A DNA stretch of 64,000 bases from Cunninghamia lanceolata (GCA_027924645.1 BSBN01001687.1:1488001-1552000); one strand, 5' to 3'. Positions 46,783 to 59,289 are shown, counted from the stretch's first letter. Notes: generated from the letters alone by a model not told the origin. Numbers and translations are program-made.

Positions 46783-49544
46783 TACTTGAAGGATTGCCAC
46801 CAATCAGGAGTATTAGTAATCAGATGGATCTTATACTTGGAGCTAGTTTGCCTAACAAAGCAACACACATAATGACACCGACAAAGAATGAAGAATTGAA
46901 TAGGCAGATACAAGAGTTATTGAGGAAAGGTTTGATCAGAGAAAGTTTAAGTCCTTGTGCAGTGCCTAGAGTGTTAGCACTGAAGAAGGATGAAGAATGG
47001 AGAATGTGTATAGACTCTAGAGCAATAAACAAGATCACAATTAAGTATAGATTTTCTTTACCTAAGATGGATGGCATTATGGATTGTTTGAGTGGAGTAA
47101 AATATTTCACAAAGATATATTTGAAGAGTGGATACCATCAAATCAGAATCAGAGAAGGAGATGAGTGGAAGACTTCTTTTAGGACAAATGAAGGATTGTA
47201 TGAGTGGTTAGTGATGCCTTTTGGATTGACATATGCACCGAGTACTTTCATGAGATTGATGGATGAGGTCTTGAAGAAATTCTTGGGTAAGTTTGTTATT
47301 GTGTATTTGGATGATATTCTAATTTTCAGTAAGACAAAAGAAGAACATCTGTGGCACCTGAGACAAGTATTACAAAGATTGAGAGAAGAGAAATTACTGA
47401 TAAACATCAAGAAATGTACTTTCATGAAGGAAGAATTGGTATACTTGGGATTTGTAATTTCTATAGAAGGATTAAAGATGGACCCTGAGAAAGTTAGAGA
47501 AATTGTTGAATGGCCTACACTAGAGAGCATTGGAGAAGTCAGATCATTTCATGGATTAGCTACCTTCTACCAAAAGTTCATTAGAAATTTTAGTTTAGTG
47601 TGTAAACCTATGACAAAGACAATGAGAGGTGACAGAAAAGATTTCAAATGGACATCAGGATGAGATGAAAGTTTTGAGTTGTTGAAGAAGAAAGTGACAG
47701 AGCAACCTGTGTTGGCATTACCATATTTCAATAAGGTATTTCAAGTTGATTCTGATACAAGTGGAAGTGCAATAGGAGTAGTATTAAGTCAAGAAGGTAG
47801 ACCTATAGATTATTTCAATGAGAAGTTGAATTATGCAAGGAGAAAATATTCAGTTTATGACCAGGAGTTCTATACCATAATTCAAGCCTTGAAGAAGTGG
47901 AGACACTACTTGTTGCTTAAGGAGTTTGTGTTGTATACAGATCATCAAGCTTTGCAATATTTGAATAGTCAAGGAAAGTTGAATCAAAGACATATGAGAT
48001 GGGTAGACTTCATGCAGAGTTATATTTTTGTGTTGAAGCATAAGAGTAGAAAATCAAACAAAGTTGCAAATGCATTGAGTAGAAGAAGGCATTTGCTAAC
48101 AGAGATGACAATTGAAGTGTTAGGATTTGAGGAATTGAAGAACATGTATGAAGAAGATCTTGATTTTGTAAAACCTTGGAAAGTATGCAAAGAACCTGTT
48201 GTGATAGAAAGGAGCAAGTGGTTGGACTATTTCATTCAAGAAGATATGTTGTTAAGAGGAAATTAGTTATGCATACCTAGGAGTTTAATGAGAGATAACT
48301 TGACCGAGAAGAAGAATAGTGGTGGATTGGAAGGACATTTTGGCATTGATAAGACAGTAGCTTTGGTAAGTGAGAATTACTTTTGGCCTCAGAAACATAA
48401 GGATGTTAGGAAATTTGTGTAGAGTTGTAGAGTTTGTCAAGTTGCAAAAGGGAGTAGTCAGAATACCGGATTGTATAAACCTTTGACAGTACCAGAGAGA
48501 CCTTGGGAAGACATAAGCATGGATTTCATAATGGGATTGCCGAAGACATAGAGAGGACATGATTCAATATTTGTAGTGGTGATACCTTGTAAGAAGACAA
48601 CTGATGTAGTTCATGCAATTGATCTATTTTTCAAGGAGATTGTGAGATTGCATGGATTGCCTAAGAGCATAATTTTAGACAGAGACACAAGATTTTTGGG
48701 ATACTTTTTGAGGACACTTTGGAAGAAGATGAAAATAGACTTGAAATTCAATTCATCTTTTCATCCGTAGACTGATGGACAGACAGAGGTTGTAAATAGG
48801 AGTTTGGGAAACTTGTTGAGATGTCTGGTGGGAGAAAAGGCAGGAAATTGGGATTTGATTCTTTCACAAGTAGAGTTTGCATACAATAATTTAGTGAATA
48901 GGAGTATCAGAAGAACACCATTTGAAATTGTGATAGGAACTAACCATAGAGGAGTAGTAGAGTTGAGAGATATCAGTGTGGAAGAAAAGAGGAGTGCAGA
49001 AGTAGAAGAATTTGCAAGACACATGGAGACAATGCATAATCAAGTAAAGAAGCATTTGGAGGAGATGAATAGTAAGTATAAAGAACAAGCAAATGAGAAG
49101 AGGAGACACAAAGAATTTGTAGTTGGAGATGAAGTGATGGTATATTTGAGAAAAGAAAGATTTCTAGTTGGGGCATATAACAAGTTGAAGATGAAGAAGT
49201 TTGGACCATGTGGGATACTTAGAAAATTTGATTTAGGAAATGCATATGAAGTAGAGTTACCAGAGACATTGGGTATATCACCTATTTTCAACATTGCAGA
49301 CCTATATCAATATCATGAAGTAGAGTTCAGAGACAACATGGAAGAAGACTTGAAGAAGCAGTTACCACAACAAGCACAAGAGAAGATTGAGGACATTTTT
49401 GATAGCAGAGTTGGACGTAGTACCAGAGGAAGACAATACAAAGAATATATTGTGAAGTGGAAAGGTAGACCGGAAGAAGATTCATCATGGATTTCTCAGG
49501 TTGAGGTGGACCGTCTTGGTTTTCCTCTAGACCCAGCAAAGTGA
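46783..49544 (+). pseudogene. Element B pol (3' part): RT, RNase H, integrase, chromodomain
   Basis: Resumes at VLEGLPPI, completing the frame cut at 40422. Reverse transcriptase is one long open frame (46794-47660) with MPFGLTYAPSTF and YLDD at 47304-47315; the usual KIDLKSGYH motif reads KIYLKSGYH, so an active-site-region Asp is Tyr. RNase H has VDSDTSG and YTDHQALQYL. Integrase has SGGLEGHFG, CRVCQ, MDFI, DRDTRF and HP-stop-TDGQ, and lacks nine codons at 48581/48582 that A keeps. The C-terminal frame (48804-49544) has the GPY-like GPCGIL and a chromodomain-like end YIVKWKGRPEEDSSW. TAG codons replace Gln or Trp at several sites. Confidence 0.9.
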
Positions 49545-49575
49545 GGGACTCACTTTTTCAATAACCTTAGATGTC

Positions 49576-50410
49576 TGATGCAGGAGCATCCTTGGTTCAA
49601 GAGAAATCTTGCATCAACCAAAAACATTTGCATTTCAGTTTGTTTCTTTTCATTTTTCAGTTCAGTTTAGTCAGTAGCAGTTTCTGTATTTTGGTCTGCA
49701 TTCTATCACTATTGCATTTCAGACCTTGCGGAGCTAGACTTAGCATCTAGACACATTCATGCACATCATATCCCAATCTCAGATCATTTGGATCATGTAT
49801 CGGTAAGATATCACTATTAGAAGATTGGTTGTTTTCTCATAATAGAGAATCCTTACAGTCTCAGAAAATTAGTTGAAGGAGAAGACTTGCAGAGCGTTTC
49901 ATGACTCGTGGAGCTAAATGACACATTATTCAATGTTGTTTGCTTCATGGTTGACCTTCCCTAAGATCCAAACATCATTCCATTCATTTGTAGAGGAGTT
50001 CTATTCAATTTTGGTCCAACCTATTCATGTACACATATTACACCTCTTCATTGGAGTTTGTAATGATCTTTGACCAACGCAGAGGAATCTTATGATTTGG
50101 AGATGATATATAATCATGTAATAGATGCCTAGGAAAGTATTTAGCATAATTTAGAATTTTGATAGTTTGAATTCTTTGCGAAGGAGCTTCAGAGCTATAT
50201 CTTGTGCATATTTTGTAATTGTGAAGTTAGGCTTATGAGCCCCAATTGTTAGCCCGCATGTTGTCAACTAGTTTGTACTTGAATTCTATGATATACCAAA
50301 TGACTAAATATGCATTTGTTTCATATGTTTGATTTGTTTCCATTATGTTTACTCTAGTTGCATGGCCTAGACAATTCACTTTGTGAACCCTCCTAATCAT
50401 GACTACACTA
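49576..50410 (+). repeat. Element B 3' LTR
   Basis: Starts TGATGCAGGAGC and ends GACTACACTA, then TTCAA, the second target copy, and the continuing C LTR. Confidence 0.9.
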
Positions 50411-50670
50411 TTCAATCATTTCATTTCATCATTAGATTTGCCCTCTACCCTCTTGGGGCATGCACTCTATCAAACAACAGTGTTGGAAGACTTGAACATC
50501 CTTTCTGAGATTGACCAAGGAAATCTCCTAAACACCATAACCCCCAACCCCCTTTCTTTGTGATTGCAGGTTACAGGTGTGGGAGTTGGAAAAGTACAAG
50601 TGCAGAGAAGCAGCTTAAGCATAAGGATTCAAGATCTTAAAGAATCTTGTTGATATTCCTCCCTCTTCGA
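50411..50670 (+). repeat. Element C 3' LTR, second part
   Basis: Begins with the TTCAA target copy and continues the C LTR (TCATTTCATTTCATCATT..., AACAGTGTTGGAAGACTTG) to the insertion point of element D at CTCTTCGA. Confidence 0.9.
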
Positions 50671-51297
50671 TGTAAGGAAGCTAAGGTAGTGGAACAACTT
50701 CCTACACTAATCTTGAGAGGAGGATAATCCAAAACTTTATAGCTCTTTAATAATTACAGAAACTTAAACAAAAATAAACATAAATATCATGCATACCACA
50801 ACACAGTGATTTACATGGGGAAAACCCTTTCAGGAGAAAAACCCCACACTCCAAAAGCCACCCAATATATTATTTATAAATCACAGAGAAAACAATATAC
50901 TTGTAGAGAAAGCTTCTCGTAGGAGTATCACCACTAGAGATCTAGAGACAATGCAACCTCTATTAGACTCTCAAAATACATCATGATATCGTAGCTATAA
51001 TACAATGCCCTCATAAAATAGGGTTACCTTCTAGGGAAAGACAAGCCAACAAAATATCTACCATCAGATCTAAAACCTAATAATGAATTATTTAGATTTA
51101 CAATATATCATTAATTTAATGTATGTTAATCATTTAACAGTTTTTGTTAACAAAAAAATGTTAACACGTATCCCACTCCACCCCATTCTCCCATTGTATA
51201 TTACACCTATTGGTGTAACTAGGAAATATATATAAATATATATCCTATCAACAATAAACCTTATATAATTGCAAGGTTGAGATGCATTTTCCCTACA
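50671..51297 (-). repeat. Element D 3' LTR
   Basis: Plus-strand reading starts TGTAAGGAAGC and ends TTCCCTACA; about 627 bp. Its partner is 55510-56149, which has a longer AT run (56070-56095). Confidence 0.9.
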
Positions 51298-51309
51298 AAT
51301 CTCCCACTT
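51298..51309 (-). other. Element D polypurine tract
   Basis: On the minus strand, CAAGTGGGAGATT directly precedes the 3' LTR start TGTAGGG, the usual copia arrangement. Confidence 0.75.
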
Positions 51310-51405
51310 GTTGAATACCTTGCAAGAGCAACGGGAGGGAGTAAACATCGTCTCTTAATTGCTAGGGGCCAAAAGGCCCATAGTCTCTGAACACCATCTA
51401 GACTT

Positions 51406-54400
51406 TTATGTGCTCACAGGCTTGGTTAAAGAATTCGTAACATTCATCAAAGTCTCTACCTTAACCAGCTTCACCCTACCATCTTCGACCATATCTCTAA
51501 CAAAATGATATTGTACATCAATGTTCTTGGTCTTGGCATGAAATGTCAGGTTCTTAGCTAGACCGATCGTACTTTGACTGTTGCAATAAATTGTCACTAC
51601 ATCTTGTTGTATTCCAATATCTGAACACAATCTCTTAAGACAAATGGATTCTTTACAAGCATGAGTAGCTGCCATATACTCAGATTTAGTAGTGGACAAA
51701 GCAACCACATCCTGTCACTTACTCATCCAACTAATTGCACCACCAAATAAAGTAAACACATAAGCACTAGTGAATCATCTATTATCAATATCACCTACCT
51801 AGTCTGAATCCACATAACCACGAATAACAATGGAAATATTGTCTTCAGGAAAATTACTATGATAACATAAGGAATACTCTAAGGTACCGTGCCAATATTT
51901 GAAGACTCTTTTAACTACATCCCAATGAACTCTACTAGGATTAGACATATATCTGGAAAGAACTCCCACTGCTTGGGCAATGTCTAGTCTAGTACAAACC
52001 ATAGCATACATCAAACTTCCAACTACTCTGGTAAGGCACTCTACCCATCTCTTCCATCTGATGGAGATGTTGGAAAATATGAAATAGATAACTTTGTTCC
52101 AACTGAAAAGGGAACACACAATGGTCTATAGTCTTGCATGTTAAACCTCTATAAAATTGAATTGACATAATTACTTTGGCTAAGCCATAGCTTTCTGATC
52201 ACTCTATCTCTTCTAATTTCCATCCCAAGAATGTGTCTAGCTACACCAAGGTCTTTCATTTCAAATTTAGCAGCAATTTGAGATTTGAGTTTTGAAATCA
52301 TACCATTCCCTTTACCAATAAATAACATATCATCAACATATAATGCAATAAATAGGAAATGATCGCCATCAATTTTATAATAAACACAATGATCTGATTT
52401 AGAACACTCAAATCCCAAACTCAATACATGTGTATCAAATTTTTGGTACCACATCCTAGGACTCTATTTTAGGCCATACAAAGATTTCTTCAATTTGCAA
52501 ACCAAATTACCTTTACCTTTCACCACATAGTGCTCTAGCTGTGTCATATAAATATCCTCCTCTAAGTCAGCATGAAGTAAAGTAGTTTTCACATCCTTTT
52601 TCTCAACCTCTAAACCATAAGTAGCAACAATAGAAAACAAAAATATAATGGATGTCATTTTTGCAACAGGAGAAAATATCTCACCATAATCAACACCCTC
52701 AACTTGAGAGTAACCTTTCACAACCAACCTTGCTTTGTACTTCTCAATACCTCCATCTGAACTAACCTTTTTCTTGAACACCCATTTGCAACCAATGGGT
52801 TTTCATCCTTTAGGAAACGGTACAATATCCCATGTATCATTCTTTTTCAAAGATGTCATTTTTTCATCCATAACAATCTTCCAGGATTATGCATTATTCA
52901 TACCTAATGCCTCTTCTACCGATCTGGGTTCATCCATGTTAGTATTCAAAGAAAAAATACATCTCCAATCATTAGGTGAATACCTTTTAGGTGGTTTTCT
53001 ATGCCTTGTAGACATGCGAACAAGCTAAGTTGGAGGTTCTTTCTCCTCTTCTGAAGATTTAGAACTAGATGAGCTCTCCTCAACTTCTTGTCTATCCATG
53101 GGCCTCGATTCAACTTTCTCAGGTGTAGAAGGAAATTGAATCACATCTTCCTATTTACTTTGTTATGGATGCAATGTAACAAAAGAAGGCTTAGTTTCTC
53201 TAAAAATAACACTTCTACTATATATTACCTTCTATGCAACAGGATCCCAAAGCTTGTATCCTTTCACACCATAACTGTATCTGATGAAGATACATTTCAC
53301 ATAATTGTTCTCCAAATTTGTTCACTTCTCCTTTGGCACATGTGCATATGCCTCACAACCAAAAACTCTAAGATGTCTTAATGAAGGCTTGTAACCCGAC
53401 CATGCCTCTATATGTGTTCTATCAATAAGAGCTGATGCAGGAGACTTGTTAATCAAGTAACAGGTAGTGGCAACAACTTCAGCTCAAAACCTTTTTTCTA
53501 GACCAGCACCACTTAACATACTCCTAGCCTTCTCCATCAGTGTCATGTTCATTCTTTCTACAACTCCATTCTATTGTGGAGAATATAGAGTTGTCTTTTT
53601 TCTATGAATACCACAATCTTTAAAAAATCTATCAAAATCATTAGAGCAAAATTCACCGCCATTATCAATCCTCAAACATTTTATTTTCTTTCTATTCTGC
53701 AACTTAGCCATTGCTTTAAATTCTTTAAATCGATTGAAAACTTCATATTTACTCTTTAGAAAGTATACCCATGTCCTTCTACTATAGTCATCAATAAATG
53801 AAACATAATATGTGGATTTTCCAATTGAAGGAACATCTATAGGGCCAAACACATCATAATGAATAAGATCCAATACAGCACAAGATTTATGAGAACTTGA
53901 GTAAAACTAAATGCAGTTTTGTTTTCCATAAATGCAATGCTCAAAGAAATCAAACTCAAGATTACAATCAGACAACCCTTCAACAAGGTTTTTATTTTTC
54001 AAGGTCCTTCGACCCTTTTCTCCAATGTGGCCAAGTCTCTGGTGGAATAACATAGTTTTCTCTATAGGTAACTTTGATTCAAAAGAAAGAGCACCCTTGG
54101 GTACCCAAAAGCCATGACCATCTACTGAAGATGAAACCCTCACCTCTTCCACAGACTTGCTTTTCACAGAAGTGCTATTGCACTCAACAGTGCATGCATC
54201 AAGCTTATATAATGTGCCATATATGATACCTCTAGCAATCACCATAGCACCTATAACCATCTTGTATCCTGCATCATAAAATACTACCTGCACACCTGCA
54301 TCTATTAGTTTGTTCACAGTTAACAAATTTCGTGCTAATCCAAGGATATGCAACACACCATTAAACCTATTTATTCTACCATCAGGAAACCTATTTCTAA

Positions 54401-55385
54401 CTTTACCACGGCCAACAATATTTAAATAAGAATCATCACCCAAGTAGACCTTACCTCCATCAAATTATTCATACTCAAAAAACCAATCTCTATTAAAGGT
54501 CATATGGAAAGATGGACCCAATTCAATTAACCATGCATCATTACCTGCATGAGTTGCCAAAGCTACAATGAATGCATCACCATCTTCCTTCCCAGACTCA
54601 GAATCAAAACCAAATCTCTTATTTTTCTTCTTCTTTTCTTCTTTGCATTCCTTATGAATATGTCCAAGCTTAACGCAGTTCCAGGAAACAACTTTGGACT
54701 TTCTAGGGGATTTTGATCTCTCCTTGGACTTGGATTTATCATGCTTCTCATTCTTCTCGCCTTTGTCTTTAGGTCTTCCATGAACATTTAGGGCATCCTT
54801 GGCACTGATGGATACCTTCCTCCTCATCTCTTTAGAAAGCAAAGAACCCACCACATCTTCAGCGTTCAATATAACATAAGTACTCCCAATAGCCATAACA
54901 AGAGAATCCCATGAATCAGGAAAAGAACAAAGCAATATCTGACAATATTTCTCCTCCTCATCCATTTTGACACCAACTGATGCAAATTGAGCCACCAGCA
55001 TATTGAATGCTTCCAGGTGGTCTGTAATTCATCCACCCTCTTCCATTCTTAAGGAATACAATTTCTTCCTCAATAAAATCTTGTTCACTAAATATTTGTC
55101 TTGATACATCTCACCAAGCTTCTTCCATAGTTTATGTGTAGAGGTCTCTTCATGGACATTGATTAAAATAGAGTCTGTCAAACACAATATGATTAGACCC
55201 TTGGCTTTATGGTCCATAACATCATATTGAGCAGCCAAAGTAGGATTTGCATGCCTTGAAACCTTCTCATCAATAGCATCCCACATATCTCGATCTATCA
55301 ATAGATACTCCATCTTCAACTTCCACATTTCAAAATTATTTCCAGAAAATTTATCCACCTCTATTCTCCCTGATGAACTTGCCAT
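51406..55385 (-). pseudogene. Element D gag-pol polyprotein (copia)
   Basis: ATG at 55385 (MASSSGRIEVDKFSG). Gag (to about 54700) is of the UBN2 type; its zinc knuckle reads SWNCVKLGHIHKEC, lacking the first Cys. The protease motif is LIELGPSFHM where copia elements have a DSGAS-like motif, so the catalytic Asp is lost. Next come the pre-integrase HHCC region (HQRLGHIGEKG ... FFEHCIYGK, one Cys changed to Phe), the integrase core with HYDVFGP, RIDNGGEF and VVERMN, and reverse transcriptase with YVDDM (YVDD at 52329-52340). RNase H ends it (TTKSEYMAATHACKE to TKPVST, 51408). Stops near 55029, 54450, 53571, 53160 and 52464; several are TAG in place of Gln. Confidence 0.92.
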
Positions 55386-55495
55386 CTAAAAATTCCTGCA
55401 ACAAGATCACAAAGTGTCTTCTACACAAGCTCCCACTCAAATCTGGATTAGTTCAAAAAACCCAACAACCCACAACTAAAACCAAATGTGGTTGA

Positions 55496-55507
55496 GCTCT
55501 GATACCA
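55496..55507 (-). other. Element D primer-binding site
   Basis: TGGTATCAGAGC on the minus strand, two bases inside the 5' LTR boundary at 55510. Confidence 0.85.
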
Positions 55508-55509
55508 CT

Positions 55510-56149
55510 TGTAAGCAAGCTAAGGTAGTGGAACAACTTCCTACACTAATCTTGAGAGGAGGATAATGCAAAACTTTATAGATCTTTAACAGTTACAGAA
55601 ACTTAAACAGAAATAAACATAAATATCATGCATACCACAACATAGTGATTTATATGGGGAAAACCCTTTTGGGAGGAAAACCCCACACTCCAAAAGTTGC
55701 CCAATATATTATTCAAAAACCACAAAGATTACAATATACTTGCAAAGAAAGATTCTCACAGGAGTATCACCACCAGAGATCCAGAGACAATGCAACCACT
55801 ATCAGACTCTCAAAATACATCACGATACTATAGCTGTAATACAACGCCCTCATAAAATATGGTTACCTTCTAGGGAAAGACAAACCAACAAAATATCTAG
55901 CATCAGATCTAAAACCTAATAATGAATGGTCCAGATTTACAATATATCATTAATTTAATGTATTTCGTCCATTTAACAGTTTTTGTTAGCAAAAAATGTT
56001 AACATGCATCCCACTCCACCCCATGCTCCCATTGTATATTACACCTATCAATGTAACTAGGAAATATGTATATAAATATATATATATATATATATCCTAT
56101 CAATAATAAACCTTATATAATTGAAAGGTTGAGACAAATTTTCCCAACA
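55510..56149 (-). repeat. Element D 5' LTR
   Basis: About 640 bp; the minus-strand reading starts TGTTGGGAAAA and ends CTTACA. It differs from the other copy by scattered changes and a longer AT tract. Confidence 0.9.
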
Positions 56150-56616
56150 CTGCACTAGGGTGCCCGCACCATAGTCCTCCCTACAAGCTTGGCCCTAAAT
56201 TTAGGACCTGGATATAGTCACACATCTCTCTATTCTGGATCTACAGAAATTCTACCCTATTGGACATGGATGCCCGCACCTTAGTCTGTAAAGTTTATGT
56301 TTTCAAAAACTCAACTTCTGGTATATTTGTGATCGTCCCTGAGTATCTTCCTATATGGTTTCCTATAGCATTCCATATGTTTGTACCCGACTGCATTATA
56401 ATTAGGGTTTGAGGCTTATTTGATCTAGGGTATGACAAATCTCTCAATCTAATCTATCTTTCCATATCCTTCTTGAGCATATAAATTTGTAGTCGAGTCC
56501 TCATCCATCTGTAGTGATTTGGCTTAGTTTTTGTCCTCGAGTGTTATTGTGAAAGGAGGGTTTGATTTGATATACCTTAACACTATCCACTATCTTCCCA
56601 CTTTTCATATATAACA
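56150..56616 (+). repeat. Element C 3' LTR, third part
   Basis: Resumes with CTGCACTAGGGTGCCC and ends TTCATATATAACA, matching 31174-31640. Confidence 0.9.
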
Positions 56617-58080
56617 TTATTAAGACTAAAGTCAAATTTGTAGCAATTATGTTTATATTGTAGTCTCTACATTTCACATATATATTGCACATATATTTAA
56701 GAAATCTTGGAATAGATTTAATTTTAGTAATTATAAAACTTGAAATATCTTTGTGATTTCAAACAAAACAATAAGTGAAAAAGAAATGGGCATTTAGTAT
56801 TTACGTTTGTCTCACTTTCTCAACATTGTTGAATAATTTGAAGCCACAAAACCATATTGCTTTCGAGGATAAATGCTAGCAAACCCTAAAATCACCAATT
56901 TACATTTGTCACCAAAAAATAGTAACAAGTTACAACTACACTGCTACACTTACAAGTAGCTTTGAAACCTAGAATGGTTTATCATTGGCCTTCAAAACAA
57001 GCTAGAGGAAAATTTTTAAAACATCCTTGGATCTTCAAGAATAGTTCATCCTTACCCTTGTCCTCCAAAATCTTTCTCATCTATGAGTATGAATTTTTTG
57101 ATGTCTTACAAATTCTTTAGTGTAATCCAAAATGAACCATTTGATGAGGAACCTTTCCGTGACATATTGAAGAACACTGTCACTCACAATGTCAGTGATT
57201 AGCATCCCATTAAATTTTGAAGTATATGTACAAGACAACACTAGATGAGGGTAACAATGAGGATATAAAAGGAGGATTAAATTTATCAACTCTTTCTGAC
57301 TATCATTGTCACTCACGTTACACCACCTCATCCACACATCAATTTCAATTCTAAGTTTGTCCTATCTATGGTCTAATAGGTCAAACTCAAATGACCAACC
57401 ATAGTAGTACGGCTCATTGGCCAAAGCCAAAACTGCTAACTCTCGACATACTATATCACTATGTAGAAATTATTGTAATTATTCATTCCCATCACTGAAA
57501 ACAGATAACATTCTGCAATAGCCCATAAATATAGTGCAAATAAACTATTATAAATAAAATATATATTTTGAACTATCGTTAAAAACAACTGTTGAACTTG
57601 AGTATTTAATGAAAGTTCAAACACAACTAAAATTTGAATTACCTTCTCTGCATAGCTTCCATGATAAACACCATTACTCCTTACAATTATTTCCTATCCT
57701 GACTGCTACAAGAATACCTCAACTTTCAAACTTGATTTTAATGTCTCTTCTTACATGAAATGCTATAGATTGTAAACTATAAGAGTAAAATTAACATATT
57801 TTGCAAGCCTCTACAAGATAAACATAAAATTAAATGGGCTTATGCATTTATCTGTGTTGAGTATTAATGAAGGCCCACTAGAGTTTCAAATTAGGCAAGT
57901 TAAAGTAAATGTTAACTTGTTAAAAATTATCACTTGTCTACCTGTAATGCTATTCAATCAATGTCTCACGAGTAATTTTTGATTACAATGCAAATTAAAA
58001 TTACATCTATAATTCTAATACGTTGTATGCATTTATTACTCACATGCATGAATTTGTGATTACATTTCAAGAATATATTA
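56617..58080. other. Unassigned AT-rich region right of the nest
   Basis: Should be the continuation of the sequence that lay right of 30385 before element C inserted. The longest open frame (57077-57337, minus) contains CYPHLVLSCTYTSKF and resembles nothing I can name. The rest is AT-rich without structure. Confidence 0.45.
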
Positions 58081-59020
58081 CATGTCATTTAATTCACATA
58101 TTTTACCCCATCGAATGAAACTATTTAACATCATCAATGCTAAGCTGGAGTGGCCTCCTGCCCAACCATCATTTTCTTGAGAATTACAGTATTTTTCTGT
58201 AATTACTTTGATAAAATCTTTGATTATTGTAATAAGGTCTTACATCTCAATTAATTCCCATCTTATATTTGTCTCGCCTCATTGGATCAAAGTATTTAAA
58301 CTCATCAATGACACATGTTGTTGGTAGTAAAAACATAAGTCGGTGATGGCAGGCAGTTGCGTGATTGGCTAATAGCTTAGTTCTTCGGGCCTGCGATAAC
58401 ACCGTCCTTTTGTGTAGTCCTATGCATTAAAGTTTATATGCAAAATTATATTTTTTTGGGTAATTATGCATCATATATTATTGCATGAAGATATTGCATG
58501 TCATTTAATTCCCATCTATTCAAACTATTTAACCTCATCAGCGCATGTCATGGCCCACAACATCATTGGCTAATTTTCTTAGTGTGCATGAATTTATTTA
58601 GGTGTTTACATTTCTTTTTACTAATTATTTCAACTAGATCTTATTTTGATAAGATATTCCATGTCATCTCATTCATACATTGTATTGATCCCACCTCATC
58701 GGATCAAACCATTTAACCACATCAACGACATAATGGCATCAAAGTAAAAATGGATGTTGGTCAGGGTAGGTTGTAACACCATTGGCTAATAGGTCAAAAG
58801 GATGACATGTCCTAGATCTGGGCTATACAACTGGCACATCATCCATCAAATTTGTAGGAGTGGAAGCCCATAGGGAAATTGCACTTTAATTTTTAAAAGA
58901 GTTTAAATTTAATAAATTCCTCTTGAACCATACATCTATTTAAAGTAAGTCTGATGCTAAGTTGGCATAGTTGTGTAATGTCATTGGCCAGCTAAGGTGA
59001 CATGTCAGTTGGTGGGACTA
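58081..59020 (+). repeat. Second array of the 130-bp motif family
   Basis: Five direct, diverged copies near 58085-58180, 58245-58385, 58498-58585, 58657-58815 and 58920-59015. Conserved words: CTCATCGGATCAAACxATTTAA, CATCAAxGACA, TAACACCATTGGCTAATAG and GATGACATGTC. The same word order occurs at 8700-9610 and 17768-17890. Confidence 0.6.
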
Positions 59021-59289
59021 TATTAAAATAACTATGATTTAAATGCAATCATTCTTTCAAAGGGGCAAACGGAAATAACTATATTAAAATAACTTGTATA
59101 GTTGTATTATATTCGAGCTTCACAAAAATATTACATGTGCTCAAGACTAAAATAGTTGAACTTGAAGTTCCTTGTCTTATGAAGTAAAGATCTTAATACT
59201 ACTAAATGGTTTACAAAAAACTATAGTATTTACTATAATATTTATAAAATTTTACACTAATTACTAAAAACTATCTTAGTAACCTTCTT
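59021..59289. other. AT-rich spacer
   Basis: Very AT-rich, no feature seen. Confidence 0.5.

Larger units (their letters stand above)
37134..50410 (+). mobile_element. Element B: Ty3/gypsy chromovirus-like element, relative of A
   Basis: Intact 5' LTR 37579-38420, 3' LTR 49576-50410, gag-pol between, itself interrupted by element E (40423-46777). Target duplication TTCAA: at 37129-37133 before the first LTR start and at 50411-50415 after the 3' LTR. Net length without E and without the partial first LTR is about 6.5 kb. Domain order and sequence follow element A throughout, but stops and deletions differ. It sits in the 3' LTR of C. Confidence 0.9.
50671..56149 (-). mobile_element. Element D: Ty1/copia element, 5.5 kb, minus strand
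   Basis: LTRs 55510-56149 (5', on the minus strand) and 50671-51297 (3'). Met-tRNA primer site next to the 5' LTR, polypurine tract AAGTGGGAGATT next to the 3' LTR, and a single gag-pol frame in copia order: gag, protease, integrase, reverse transcriptase, RNase H. It lies in the 3' LTR of C. The flanking bases (TTCGA and CTGCA) are not a clear target duplication. Confidence 0.9.
30386..56616 (+). mobile_element. Element C: gag-protease LTR element without RT, host of the nest
   Basis: Its 5' LTR is 30386-31640. Its 3' LTR is split in three: 36602-37133, 50416-50670 and 56150-56616, which add up to within a few bases of the 5' LTR length. The first break holds element B (TTCAA on both sides), the second element D. 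LTR ends TGTTAT and ATAACA are inverted repeats; the 5' copy has one change in TG. Net length without insertions is about 7.5 kb. It codes for gag-like protein, aspartic protease and a G-patch, but I see no reverse transcriptase, RNase H or integrase. Confidence 0.85.

Noticed and set aside
50666..56154. A 5-bp target duplication for element D
   Set aside because: The flanking 5-mers TTCGA and CTGCA do not match well enough to claim a duplication.
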